From: Bacillus testis
GTDB lineage: Bacteria > Bacillota > Bacilli > Bacillales > DSM-1321
Direction of reading: 5' to 3'
Assembly (NCBI RefSeq): GCF_001243895.1
Contig: NZ_LN851186.1
Coordinates: forward strand, 3,825,743 to 3,889,742
Length of the DNA: 64,000 nucleotides
The position numbers and the translations under genes are program-made. The notes beneath the pieces are model-generated. The model was given only the letters and a program-made list of their open reading frames with translations. It ran no database searches and had not been told where the DNA came from. Positions 19,307 through 34,208 of the stretch are shown here, piece by piece (position 1 is the stretch's first letter; each line of letters opens with the position of its first letter).

Positions 19307-20406
19307 CAGCCATCCACCTCCCCAAGCACAATATCGATTGCACCCAGAATGGCAATCAGGTTGGCGATATTTTCGCCTTTCAACAGCTTCGGCAGTATTT
19401 GCAAATTGTAGAAAGACGGCCTCCGGAATTTGAGCCTGTACGGTTCTTTCTTCCCTTCGCTGGCGATATAACAGCCCAATTCTCCTCGCGGCGATTCAAT
19501 CCGGACAAACGCTTCGCCTGCTGGAGGCTTTACAATCCGCGGCACCTTGCCAAGAATTGGTCCATCTGCAGGAAATTGTTCGGCCGCCTGCTCGACGATC
19601 CGCAGCGACTGCTCTATTTCGTCCATCCGGCAATGGTAGCGGGCCCATGCGTCGCCCGTCTCATAAACCGGAATGTCGAAATCGAACCGGTCATAAATGC
19701 TATACGGCTCATCCTTGCGCAAATCCCAATCGACCCCGGTACAACGGATATTCGCCCCGCTCAATGAATAGTTCAGCGCTTCTTCTTTCGTATAGGCGCC
19801 GACCCCTTTTATTCTGTTAATAAAAATGTCGTTGCCAGTCACTAAATCATGGTATCCTGCCAGCTGTTCCCTCATATAGGGGACAAAGGCCTTCACCTTA
19901 TCGATCCAGCCGTCCGGCGCATCCCATTTCACTCCGCCGACCCTCATATAATTGAATGTCATTCTGGCTCCCGACAGTTCGTTCAGCAGATTAAGAATCA
20001 TTTCCCTTTCCCTGAACGCATAAAGAAACGGACTGATGGCCCCGATATCCAACAGATAGGTCCCCCACCAAACAAGATGGCTAGAAATCCGCCCAAGTTC
20101 CATGGCCAACACTCGAAGGTATTCAGCCCTCTCGGGAATCTCTAGGCCCATCATCGTTTCCACCGCATGGCATAACACATAATTATTGGTCATGCCCGCC
20201 AGATAATCTAAACGGTCGGTATAAGGAATAATCTGTGTATACTGCAGGTTTTCAGCGATTTTTTCCGTGCCGCGGTGCAAATACCCGATCACCGGTGTAG
20301 CTTCGACAATCGTTTCTCCATCGATTTTCAGCACAAGGCGGAATACACCGTGTGTGCTTGGATGTTGGGGACCTACATTCAAAAGCATTTCTTCCGTGCG
20401 GATCAT
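19306..20406 (-). CDS. nuoD: NADH-quinone oxidoreductase subunit D, 49-kDa type
   Basis: NuoD, related to the large subunit of NiFe hydrogenases, forms the quinone-binding site with NuoB and NuoH. The 366-residue protein begins with the conserved NVGPQHPSTHGVFRL loop, which carries the quinone-contacting His. It also has GYLHRGTEK, DRLDY and ESPRGELGCYI. It is separate from nuoC, not fused as in Enterobacteria. Confidence 0.96.
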   Translation of the reverse strand: MIRTEEMLLNVGPQHPSTHGVFRLVLKIDGETIVEATPVIGYLHRGTEKIAENLQYTQIIPYTDRLDYLAGMTNNYVLCHAVETMMGLEIPERAEYLRVLAMELGRISSHLVWWGTYLLDIGAISPFLYAFREREMILNLLNELSGARMTFNYMRVGGVKWDAPDGWIDKVKAFVPYMREQLAGYHDLVTGNDIFINRIKGVGAYTKEEALNYSLSGANIRCTGVDWDLRKDEPYSIYDRFDFDIPVYETGDAWARYHCRMDEIEQSLRIVEQAAEQFPADGPILGKVPRIVKPPAGEAFVRIESPRGELGCYIASEGKKEPYRLKFRRPSFYNLQILPKLLKGENIANLIAILGAIDIVLGEVDG

Positions 20407-20410
20407 TTAT

Positions 20411-21205
20411 TTACACCTCCCCATCATACGGTTCATAATCCTTTCTTAGCGGATGCCCCACCCAGTCCTCGCCAAGAAGCAGGCGTTTAAGGTTTGGATG
20501 ATTGGTGAAGGTGATGCCCAAAAGGTCATACACCTCGCACTCCGGCCAATCAGCCCCCTTCCATAAAGATGAAAGAGTAGGTAAAACCGGATTATGGCGG
20601 TCGACTTTCACTTTTACGGCGACTGAGTGCCGGTATGTGGAAGAGCACAGCTGCACATAGACCTCAAAATGGTCGATGAAATCTGTTGCATGCAATTCAG
20701 CCAAATAATCAAACTGCATTTCCCCATCGTCTTTCAAGAAGGAAGCCAATGTATAGTAGTGCTCAGGTAAGGTTTCAATGACAGGAAGATGCTTTGACAG
20801 CCGGTTGATGGCAGCCGAATGGATCGTTTCTTTGCCAAGCCGCTGTTCGATCCGCGCGATCATGCGATCCAAGGCCGGCTGATTGGGTGAAGGCACTCGT
20901 TCTTCCGCTGCTGTTTCCTTTTTTCTTTTGGCAGCGCGCTCTTTTGCCAACAGTGCCGCCTTCGCTTTGGCTTCCGCTATTTTCTTGGCTTTTTCGGTTT
21001 CTGCTTGCAAGTCAGGATCGGTGGTTGTTTTTGTGGTTTCTTCTATGGGTTTGACCGATATCTGTTCTGTTGGAGCTCCCTTATGCGGTTGATGAAGGTT
21101 ATCTTCTTTTGAAGGAATCGTTTCTTGGGATGAGGGCAATGTTTGGTTGGGATTAATGGGTTCAATGGTTGCCGATGGTTGCTGAGACAGTTGCTTTTCT
21201 TTCAC
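20411..21205 (-). CDS. nuoC: NADH-quinone oxidoreductase subunit C with long charged N-terminal extension
   Basis: NuoC is the 30-kDa peripheral subunit that packs against NuoD. The conserved domain occupies about residues 130-264 and includes HLDHGSS-unrelated but typical motifs such as GADWPECEVYDLLGI and the C-terminal GHPLRKDYEP. The first roughly 110 residues are low-complexity, rich in Gln, Pro, Thr, Lys, Ala and Glu, and look disordered or coiled-coil (EKAKKIAEAKAKAALLAKER). Similar extensions occur in other Bacillus NuoC proteins. Translation probably starts at the GTG at 21205, 2 nt after nuoB. Confidence 0.92.
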   Translation of the reverse strand: MKEKQLSQQPSATIEPINPNQTLPSSQETIPSKEDNLHQPHKGAPTEQISVKPIEETTKTTTDPDLQAETEKAKKIAEAKAKAALLAKERAAKRKKETAAEERVPSPNQPALDRMIARIEQRLGKETIHSAAINRLSKHLPVIETLPEHYYTLASFLKDDGEMQFDYLAELHATDFIDHFEVYVQLCSSTYRHSVAVKVKVDRHNPVLPTLSSLWKGADWPECEVYDLLGITFTNHPNLKRLLLGEDWVGHPLRKDYEPYDGEV

Positions 21206-21207
21206 TT

Positions 21208-21720
21208 TTACATCACCCGCTTTCCATGCTTGGCTTCATAGCGGATTTTTTCACGGAGCTTATTGATTCCATACATTAGGGCAGCCGGATTCGGCGGGCA
21301 TCCCGGTATATAGACATCGACCGGCACAATCTGGTCGACTCCTTTCACTACACTGTATGAATAAACATACGGTCCCCCGGCTGTGGCGCAAGAGCCCATG
21401 GCAATGACCCATTTCGGCTCCGGCATTTGGTCATAGAGCCTACGGATGATAGGGGCCATTTTCTTCGTGACAGTCCCGGAGACAATCATGACATCCGACT
21501 GGCGCGGCGAGGTGCGGAAGAAGGAACCAAACCGATCCAGATCATAATGGGAAGCCCCTACTCCCATCATTTCGATGGCGCAGCAGGCCAGTCCAAAAGT
21601 CATCGGCCACAGAGAATTGCTCCTTGCCCATCCTTTCACTTGTTCCAATGTGGCGAGAAAGACATTCTGCCGCAGTTCTTTCATCTCTTGCTGAGTAATG
21701 CCGTCCAATTTCAAGTCCAT
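21208..21720 (-). CDS. nuoB: NADH-quinone oxidoreductase subunit B
   Basis: NuoB holds cluster N2, the terminal electron donor to quinone. The conserved cysteines are in [20 protein letters not shown] and [15 protein letters not shown]. The open frame extends upstream inside nuoA, but the ATG at 21720 (MDLKLDGIT) gives the usual 170 residues and a 10-bp overlap with nuoA, so I chose it over longer alternatives. Confidence 0.95.
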   Translation of the reverse strand: MDLKLDGITQQEMKELRQNVFLATLEQVKGWARSNSLWPMTFGLACCAIEMMGVGASHYDLDRFGSFFRTSPRQSDVMIVSGTVTKKMAPIIRRLYDQMPEPKWVIAMGSCATAGGPYVYSYSVVKGVDQIVPVDVYIPGCPPNPAALMYGINKLREKIRYEAKHGKRVM

Positions 21721-22085
21721 TTCAGCACCTTCTTTTTCCATGCATATATTAGTCCAATAAGCAACACGGCCACAAAAAGCATCATTTCTATCAAGGCAAA
21801 CAATCCTAGCTGATCGAATGCTACTGCCCACGGATAGAGAAAAACGGTTTCCACGTCAAAAATGACGAACAACAAGGCAAACATATAATAGCGGACATTA
21901 AATTGGCCCCTTGAATCTTGAAACGGCTCAATTCCGCTCTCGTAGGTCGTATACTTCTCCGCTGAAGGCTTGTAGGGCCTTAACCATTTGCCGATAAAAA
22001 GGGCAACCACAGGCAGTAATACACCCAGACATAAGAAAATCAGCACAATGACATAATTATTCTGGTAAACGTGCAATGAATCCAT
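21711..22085 (-). CDS. nuoA: NADH-quinone oxidoreductase subunit A
   Basis: NuoA is a three-helix membrane subunit at the junction of the two arms. The 124-residue protein has the conserved [19 protein letters not shown] loop and the [15 protein letters not shown] helix containing the functional Asp/Glu. It is the first gene of the nuo operon; atpC ends 155 nt beyond its ATG on the upstream side. That interval holds the atp terminator. A promoter is expected there, but no pair of boxes stands out. Confidence 0.95.
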   Translation of the reverse strand: MDSLHVYQNNYVIVLIFLCLGVLLPVVALFIGKWLRPYKPSAEKYTTYESGIEPFQDSRGQFNVRYYMFALLFVIFDVETVFLYPWAVAFDQLGLFALIEMMLFVAVLLIGLIYAWKKKVLKWT

Positions 22086-22207
22086 GCCACTCCCCCTTGT
22101 TTACTATCAAAACCCAATCCGTCCTTATACAAGCATATTAGACGGGTGCCTATTTTATTTATAGAATTTCTTTTTGTCGGCAAAAACGAAAAAACAGCAC
22201 AAAAAAA

Positions 22208-22231
22208 AGCCTGCATGTTTCCATGCAGACT
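22208..22231 (-). terminator. Intrinsic terminator of the atp operon
   Basis: AGTCTGCATG and CATGCAGGCT form a 10-bp stem with a 4-nt loop and one G-T pair. On the minus strand it is followed by at least seven T, 9 nt after the atpC stop codon. It separates atp from nuo transcription. Confidence 0.93.
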
Positions 22232-22239
22232 TTCCTTAT

Positions 22240-25016
<2,777 letters not shown>

Positions 25017-25046
25017 TCACCACCCTTTTTCCATTAGTTAAAGATC

Positions 25047-26570
<1,524 letters not shown>

Positions 26571-26579
26571 CTACGATTG

Positions 26580-27658
<1,079 letters not shown>

Positions 27659-27805
27659 TTATTCACGTATGATATCGTAACATTCATTTACTGAATTCTA
27701 ATTTTCTGCTCTAAGGCCCTTGATCAAAGGCCAGTGACTCTGAAAACAATAAAGGAAGGCGAAGTCTATTGGTATCAGCTTCGCCATTGTACCTTTAACA
27801 AACAA

Positions 27806-28042
<237 letters not shown>

Positions 28043-28077
28043 TTAATGTTTAAAATTTTTTACATCATTGTATATAA

Positions 28078-28794
<717 letters not shown>

Positions 28795-29190
28795 TCACCT
28801 CTCTTCCTCGTAATTGACTTTAGTTTCATGGATAATGAAAATTATAATTATGACAACTGTCGCTGTCACTAATCCCAATACTGTGCCGATGATGCTTATT
28901 TGCTCAGGATAACGCAAAGCAATCAACGTGGCTAGAATGGCCGATGCATACCTGGAAGCACTTCCGACAGAGCGGGCTTTTTTCCCCATAGCGGCAACCT
29001 CGCCGATTTTTATGGATCGTCTGGCAAGCAGCCATAAGTTGAATAACCCCACGGTTGTTCCCAAAATCAATCCGGCAAAAACAGCCTGATAGTTCGTGAA
29101 ACCCCAGCCTAACACATACAGAGCTAATAGATAGAGTATGTACTTTAGCTGCCTTTTAAACATATATTGTATATCTGGCATATTCTTCAA
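28795..29190 (-). CDS. atpI: ATP synthase accessory protein AtpI (UncI)
   Basis: AtpI is a small membrane protein encoded at the head of many atp operons; it assists c-ring assembly or Mg2+ supply in some species. The 131-residue protein has four hydrophobic segments, with GLILGTTVGLFNLWLLARR in the middle. The exact start is uncertain: a TTG at 29190 with GGGGAG 4 nt upstream, or the ATG three codons later. Confidence 0.85.
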   Translation of the reverse strand: MKNMPDIQYMFKRQLKYILYLLALYVLGWGFTNYQAVFAGLILGTTVGLFNLWLLARRSIKIGEVAAMGKKARSVGSASRYASAILATLIALRYPEQISIIGTVLGLVTATVVIIIIFIIHETKVNYEEER

Positions 29191-29516
29191 TCTTCTCCCC
29201 GGTTATCGTCTTTTGAAGGTTATACTTTGGACCCAAAAGCCTCACGTGCCACTTTCAAAAGGATGCACATAATAAAAATAGCATCTCGGCTGCAATATCA
29301 AATTTGACTACTTTCACCGAAAACGCCTACCTATCAGTACATATTACCTATCGTTCGAGACATTGAAAGAAGCAAGAACACCGTAAAGCCAACAACTTCT
29401 TCACGCTATCTTGCAGTATGAAAAGGCATTCATTTACCAAAGTTGCCAACATGGGTAAGTTAGAAAAAAGGTTGTACAAAATTTTTAGAATACCCTATCA
29501 ATTTATACCCTAAGTA

Positions 29517-29545
29517 ATAATACAATAGCAGATATAGGTTGTCAA
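29517..29545 (-). promoter_or_regulatory. Sigma-A promoter of the atp operon
   Basis: On the minus strand a perfect TTGACA (29545-29540) and TATTAT (29522-29517) are spaced by 17 nt. Transcription would start near 29510, giving a leader of about 320 nt before atpI. I see no riboswitch or clear attenuator in the leader. Confidence 0.85.
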
Positions 29546-29601
29546 TGAAAGGATGTAGAAATTTGCCATATTCCCAAGGGTTTCGCCGCTAAGTTCATAA
29601 A

Positions 29602-29622
29602 ACGCTCAAAATGAAAGCGTTC
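29602..29622 (-). terminator. Hairpin downstream of the subtilase gene
   Basis: AACGCT and AGCGTT form a short stem followed by TTTTAT on the minus strand, right after the protease stop codon. The stem is only 6 bp, so termination may be weak. Confidence 0.5.
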
Positions 29623-29626
29623 CTTT

Positions 29627-31846
29627 TTACCGGATCAGAATGTATTTATAAAACTCATCCCTGCGGCCGTCTTTCTCCAACAGAACGGCAGCCCGGTACA
29701 AGCCCTTTTGGAAGGAAGCCTTCTGTCTGATTTCCCTTTCAACCAGGCCTTTCGGCACCTTATATGCCCGGTCCAAAAAACCGGCAAAACGGAAGGTGTC
29801 ATAGTCATACAACGCAATGCTCAATTCATCGGCACCCGATGGCAGGTACATTTCATAACGGTAGACGCCCTTCTGCTGCAAACCGCTGAAATGGAAGCCC
29901 ATCATGCGCGGGTGCCCCGGCTCCTCATTCATGTACAGGTACGGGATATGCAGGCGTTTGGTGTTCTCGTACAGTTCTAAATATCCATCATATATCCCCT
30001 GTTTCAATTCCTCTGGATGCACTGTTAATCCTAGCACAATTTTTTTCTTTTCTTTCGGCCGCAATGTGAACTTTCTGGGAAGATGCCAGTCCAGCCCCGA
30101 TTGGACAGGAGGAAGTGTAAAGGAATAATGCTTCGTCACCGGAGATCCGTTTTCAATTGTGATTGTTTGTTCGTGTTCACCCGAATTATATGTACGATTG
30201 AACAGCCCAAATGTTACGGAGCTTGGATAGAGAAATGTATCAGCACGGACTGCCTCATCGATCTGGATGCGCCCCGCTCCCTGCTCGTAGGTCTTGTACC
30301 TTTTTCCCTCTTCATTTTTCAGGATCTTTGCAGTTGTCATAATGGCCGACTTAATCTGATGCGGCTTCCAATCAGGATGTGCCTGTTTCAGTAGAGCGGC
30401 TGCTCCTGTTATATGGGGAGCTGCCATACTTGTCCCTTGCAGGAGCAAGTACCCGTCCGGCACAGTACTGTCAATATCTATTCCTGGGGCTACCACATCA
30501 GGCTTTATCTCCCAGTTGACTGTAACAGGCCCGCGCGAGCTGAAATCAGCAATCAAATCCTGCTTAACTCGAAAAACGGTGTTAATGGCAAGCGCTTCCT
30601 TTATGTGGCTTTTCAGCCATAGTCCATCTTCCCTGCTAATGGAAACGGCTGGTATGCCTGTGTTCTTCACGGTTCCACCCACAAAACTCCCTTTGTCGTT
30701 ATTGTAGATAATCACACCTAACGCACCGTAACGTTCTGCTTGCCTCACCTTTTCGTATAGCGTTTTCTTGCCTCTTTGAATAAGAGCTATTTTTCCTTTA
30801 GCGTGGCGGAGTTCCTTTCCATCTCCATCTTTGCCATCGACGAGCGCAAAGCTTGACCGATCCTCCCATACAGCGGCACCCAAAATCTGTTGCAACGGAA
30901 TTTCTCTCCTTGTACTACCCAATCCGGCCAACAAATAGGGCCGATGGGAAGGCGGAGAGGAAGCGCCTACAGAAATCGCTTTCGAAGCAGTGCCGGGAGA
31001 TCCGACAGACCAGACGTCCGGACCAGAATTACCCGATGAAACAACCGCAGTGATCCCATAGCCGACCGCCGCGTTCAATGCTTCCGCCACCGGCAGATCA
31101 GGCGCATTGACAGGACTGCCCAAGGACAGATTGATGATGTCCATTTTATCTTTGATGGCCATCTCGATGGCTGTTATGACACTTTCTGTATCTCCTGATC
31201 CTCCGGGTCCCAAAGCCCGATATGCATACAGTTCGACATCCGGAGCCACACCCATTTTCTTTCCGTTGGCAGCGATTACGCCGGCCACATGTGTGCCATG
31301 GAGCGTCGCTCTTTCAGAAGAACCTTTGGTCTCCATCGGATCATTATCCAGGTCGATTGCATCCCTTCCCCCTTTATAGGCCCTGCTCAAATCCGGGTGA
31401 TTGTAATCAATCCCTGTATCTATGACGCCTACCTTTACACCCTTGCCCGTCAGCCTTTGGTTCTTGGTATCGTACATTCCTCTGACCGTGTCCGTTCCGA
31501 TAAAAGGGACACTATCAGCAGCGGCATGGCGATAGGTCGTAACATCATATAGGTTATTTCCCTGTTTAAGCCGTTTTCTCAATGCCAAGAGGGCGGAACG
31601 GCTTCCTTCTATTGAAAATCCCCGGATGGAAGCGTGGTATTCCCGGCGAATATGCAACCCGGGAAACTGCTTCACCTGCTCCATTATTGCTTGCCTGTCA
31701 TTTTCGGAATGGTACATCACAATCATGACAGTTGACTTGCCTGTACCTTTTTTCCGATATTCTTGATAAGCTCCCGCCTCATCAGGTTTATATGCCCAAA
31801 CTGTAATAAGAACGCATATTAATAGAAGAAACTTATTTTTGCCCAT
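29627..31846 (-). CDS. Secreted subtilisin-like serine protease (S8 family) with PA domain
   Basis: This is an exported peptidase of the Vpr-like subtilase group. I chose the ATG at 31846 (GGGAGGG a few nt upstream), giving 739 residues with a signal peptide at about 1-27 and an inhibitor-I9-like propeptide at about 35-100. The triad is Asp143 in VIDTGID, His183 in HGTHVAG and Ser473 in GTSMAAPH, with the oxyanion Asn273 in SSGNSG. A PA domain (about 335-430) is inserted in the catalytic domain, and about 190 residues of beta-rich C-terminus follow. There is no sortase motif or SLH domain. It lies between the atp promoter and mnaA. It is not at this place in B. subtilis, so its regulation and substrate are unknown. 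Confidence 0.92.
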   Translation of the reverse strand: MGKNKFLLLICVLITVWAYKPDEAGAYQEYRKKGTGKSTVMIVMYHSENDRQAIMEQVKQFPGLHIRREYHASIRGFSIEGSRSALLALRKRLKQGNNLYDVTTYRHAAADSVPFIGTDTVRGMYDTKNQRLTGKGVKVGVIDTGIDYNHPDLSRAYKGGRDAIDLDNDPMETKGSSERATLHGTHVAGVIAANGKKMGVAPDVELYAYRALGPGGSGDTESVITAIEMAIKDKMDIINLSLGSPVNAPDLPVAEALNAAVGYGITAVVSSGNSGPDVWSVGSPGTASKAISVGASSPPSHRPYLLAGLGSTRREIPLQQILGAAVWEDRSSFALVDGKDGDGKELRHAKGKIALIQRGKKTLYEKVRQAERYGALGVIIYNNDKGSFVGGTVKNTGIPAVSISREDGLWLKSHIKEALAINTVFRVKQDLIADFSSRGPVTVNWEIKPDVVAPGIDIDSTVPDGYLLLQGTSMAAPHITGAAALLKQAHPDWKPHQIKSAIMTTAKILKNEEGKRYKTYEQGAGRIQIDEAVRADTFLYPSSVTFGLFNRTYNSGEHEQTITIENGSPVTKHYSFTLPPVQSGLDWHLPRKFTLRPKEKKKIVLGLTVHPEELKQGIYDGYLELYENTKRLHIPYLYMNEEPGHPRMMGFHFSGLQQKGVYRYEMYLPSGADELSIALYDYDTFRFAGFLDRAYKVPKGLVEREIRQKASFQKGLYRAAVLLEKDGRRDEFYKYILIR

Positions 31847-31935
31847 ATTATCCCTCCCATTTTTATCTTGTTCCTTTTGTTTGAATCTATGCATCATCAC
31901 CCGGCCGCCTTTTAGATGATCGAAACAAAAGAAAA

Positions 31936-31961
31936 AGCACCGTCCACGGATGAACGGTGCT
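31936..31961 (-). terminator. Intrinsic terminator of mnaA
   Basis: AGCACCGT and ACGGTGCT form an 8-bp stem followed by TTTTTC on the minus strand, 15-40 nt after the mnaA stop codon. Confidence 0.88.
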
Positions 31962-31975
31962 TAAAAAATGGTTTC

Positions 31976-33127
31976 TTATTTCACTGGATTATATGGCTTT
32001 GGCGCTTCTTCTGTTTGTTTGAAGTAGTAACGGATCGCTTCGGCAATTCGCTTCGATGCATGGCCGTCGCCGTATGGATTGGCCGCATGTGCCATAGCTT
32101 CATATGCTTCTTTGTTAGTAAGCAATTCTTTCGCCATACTGTATATCGTTTCTTCTTCTGTTCCGGCCAGTTTAAGCGTACCAGCCTCAATCCCTTCCGG
32201 ACGTTCGGTTGTATCACGCAAAACAAGCACAGGTACAGCCAAGGACGGTGCCTCTTCCTGAACGCCGCCTGAATCTGTCAGAATCAAATGCGCACGGGAT
32301 GCGAAGTTATGGAAGTCATACACATCCAATGGTTCGATCAACTGGATACGCGGATCATTCCCCAGTACTTCATCGGCAATTTCCCGGACTACCGGATTTA
32401 AGTGTACCGGATAAACGACTTGGACATCATCATGTTCATCGACCAAACGCTTCACAGCGCGGAACATATTGCGCATCGGTTCGCCGAGGTTTTCACGGCG
32501 GTGGGCAGTCAGCAAGATCAGGCGGTCATCCCCAAGCTTGTCCAACACCGGATGGCTGTATTCTTCTTTGACAGTGGTAGATAAGGCATCAATCGCCGTG
32601 TTTCCGGTAATGAAGATGCTATCTTCCTTTTTATTCTCATCCAATAAGTTCTGTGCCGCTTTTGGCGTTGGCGCGAAATGCAGGTCTGCCATAACGCCGG
32701 TCAATTGACGGTTCATTTCCTCAGGGAATGGAGAATATTTATTCCAAGTACGCAGGCCTGCTTCTACATGGCCTACTACAATTTGATTATAAAAGGCTGC
32801 CAATGCCGCGATGAAAGTAGTCGTAGTATCCCCATGAACAAGGACAATGTCAGGCTTCACTTCTTTCATGACTTTGTCCAATCCTTCCAAGCCGCGGGTC
32901 GTCACGTCAATTAACGTTTGGCGGTCCTTCATTATGTTCAGATCGTGATCAGGTTGAATCGAGAAAATTTCCAACACTTGATCCAGCATTTGGCGGTGTT
33001 GAGCAGTTACGGTTACGATTGATTCAAAATGCTGTGATTGATTTTGAAGTTCTAAGACTAGTGGTGCCATTTTGATAGCTTCAGGTCTTGTCCCGAAGAT
33101 TGTCATTACCTTTATGCGCTGGCTCAT
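31976..33127 (-). CDS. mnaA: UDP-N-acetylglucosamine 2-epimerase (non-hydrolysing)
   Basis: MnaA (WecB) interconverts UDP-GlcNAc and UDP-ManNAc, supplying ManNAc for the wall teichoic acid linkage unit. The 383-residue GT-B-fold enzyme begins with TIFGTRPEAIKMAPLV. It has GDTTTTFIAAL, HVEAGLRTWNKYSPFPEEMN (about residues 119-138) and the LTDSGGVQEEAP substrate-binding loop. It is 18 nt downstream of upp and ends in its own terminator, so upp-mnaA is probably a two-gene unit. Confidence 0.95.
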   Translation of the reverse strand: MSQRIKVMTIFGTRPEAIKMAPLVLELQNQSQHFESIVTVTAQHRQMLDQVLEIFSIQPDHDLNIMKDRQTLIDVTTRGLEGLDKVMKEVKPDIVLVHGDTTTTFIAALAAFYNQIVVGHVEAGLRTWNKYSPFPEEMNRQLTGVMADLHFAPTPKAAQNLLDENKKEDSIFITGNTAIDALSTTVKEEYSHPVLDKLGDDRLILLTAHRRENLGEPMRNMFRAVKRLVDEHDDVQVVYPVHLNPVVREIADEVLGNDPRIQLIEPLDVYDFHNFASRAHLILTDSGGVQEEAPSLAVPVLVLRDTTERPEGIEAGTLKLAGTEEETIYSMAKELLTNKEAYEAMAHAANPYGDGHASKRIAEAIRYYFKQTEEAPKPYNPVK

Positions 33128-33145
33128 GTTTATCCCCTTTTCCTC

Positions 33146-33775
33146 TTATTTAGTGCCGAATAGACGGTCTCCTGCATCTCCCAATCCAGGGACGATATAT
33201 CCTTTTTCATTCAGCTTTTCATCAAGTGCAGCGATGTAGATATCCACATCAGGATGCGCTTCCTTCAAAGCGTCCACACCTTCTGGAGCAGCAATCAAGC
33301 ACATGAATTTAATGTTCTTGCCGCCTCGTTTTTTCAATGAATTGATCGCTTCGATCGCAGAACCGCCTGTTGCAAGCATCGGGTCTACTACGATAAAATC
33401 TCTTTCTTCAATGTCGCTTGGCAGCTTCACGTAATATTCAACAGGTTTCAACGTTTTAGGATCTCTGTATAGACCGATATGTCCCACTTTTGCAGCAGGA
33501 ATCAGCTTAAGGATGCCATCCACCATTCCAATGCCTGCACGCAGGATTGGCACGATGCCTAATTTTTTCCCTGAAAGTATTTTGGATTTAGACACTTCTA
33601 CAGGTGTCTCTACATCCACTTCTTCCAATGGAAGATCGCGGGTGATTTCGAATGCCATCAATGTGGCAACTTCGTCAACTAGTTCACGGAATTCTTTTGT
33701 TCCAGTCGCTTTATCGCGAATGTATGTTAGTTTGTGCTGAATTAATGGGTGATCGAATACATAAACCTTAGTCAT
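33146..33775 (-). CDS. upp: Uracil phosphoribosyltransferase
   Basis: Upp salvages uracil to UMP with PRPP. The 209-residue protein has the PRPP-binding motif [12 protein letters not shown] (about residues 128-139), [11 protein letters not shown] and the C-terminal [13 protein letters not shown] uracil loop. A good ribosome-binding site (AAAAGGAG) precedes the ATG. The upstream region holds a promoter and repeated sequences described separately. Confidence 0.97.
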   Translation of the reverse strand: MTKVYVFDHPLIQHKLTYIRDKATGTKEFRELVDEVATLMAFEITRDLPLEEVDVETPVEVSKSKILSGKKLGIVPILRAGIGMVDGILKLIPAAKVGHIGLYRDPKTLKPVEYYVKLPSDIEERDFIVVDPMLATGGSAIEAINSLKKRGGKNIKFMCLIAAPEGVDALKEAHPDVDIYIAALDEKLNEKGYIVPGLGDAGDRLFGTK

Positions 33776-33830
33776 GAAGGATCGCTCCTTTTCTTATTTT
33801 AGATTCTTAGGAAATCGCACACTTCTGTTC

Positions 33831-33860
33831 ATTCTACATTAAAAAGCCTGTATGTAGCAA
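33831..33860 (-). promoter_or_regulatory. Candidate sigma-A promoter of upp
   Basis: On the minus strand TTGCTA (33860-33855) and TAGAAT (33836-33831) are separated by 18 nt, which places the start about 50 nt before the upp ATG. Each box matches four or five of six consensus positions. Confidence 0.5.
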
Positions 33861-34020
33861 TACACTTGCTAAAGTGTCGCTAAGATGACAATGCTTCAAC
33901 GTCATTATACCCCGGATGTCCCGCTCTTCTGTACGGTATATTTTTTTCTCTCTTTTTTGGAAATAAAAATAATCCTTTTCACTTTTAAAAATGATCATTT
34001 CTCTCTTCTCTATTTCAAAT

Positions 34021-34080
34021 GGTCATCTTAGGTACGGTATATTTTTTGTGCGGCCGGTCATCTTAGGTACGGTATATTTT
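34021..34080 (+). repeat. Two 25-bp direct repeats upstream of upp
   Basis: Identical 25-bp copies lie at 34021-34045 and 34056-34080, beginning GGTCATCTTAGG and ending in TACGGTATATTTT, with a 35-bp period. A partial third copy (GTACGGTATATTTTTT) is at 33931-33946. The reverse complement of the first part (CTAAGATGAC) occurs at 33880-33889. The interval 33776-34208 between glyA and upp contains no gene. The repeats have no recognised family. Confidence 0.85.
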
Positions 34081-34172
34081 CGAAAGGAATACTATACTTT
34101 TTTAATACGGACACCTTTACCCCTTTTGGCAAAAGGCCTGCCTTCCATGCCCTCTTTCCTGCACAAGAAAAA

Positions 34173-34194
34173 GACCGCCAACATGATGGCAGTC
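34173..34194 (-). terminator. Intrinsic terminator of glyA
   Basis: GACTGCCA and TGGCGGTC pair with one G-T pair (8 bp). On the minus strand TTTTTC follows, 15 nt beyond the glyA stop codon. Confidence 0.85.
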
Positions 34195-34208
34195 TCTTGT
34201 CTATTTCA

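Noticed and set aside
22086-22207. A specific nuo promoter
   Set aside because: TATAAA and TATAAG occur, but none has a convincing -35 at 16-18 nt, so I leave the promoter unassigned.
29340-29450. 34-codon open frame in the atp leader, minus strand
   Set aside because: It starts with ATG but has no ribosome-binding site and no visible overlap with an attenuator, so I do not call it a leader peptide.
34021-34080. CRISPR array
   Set aside because: Only two full 25-bp copies with a 10-bp gap, no spacers of repeat-like length and no cas genes.
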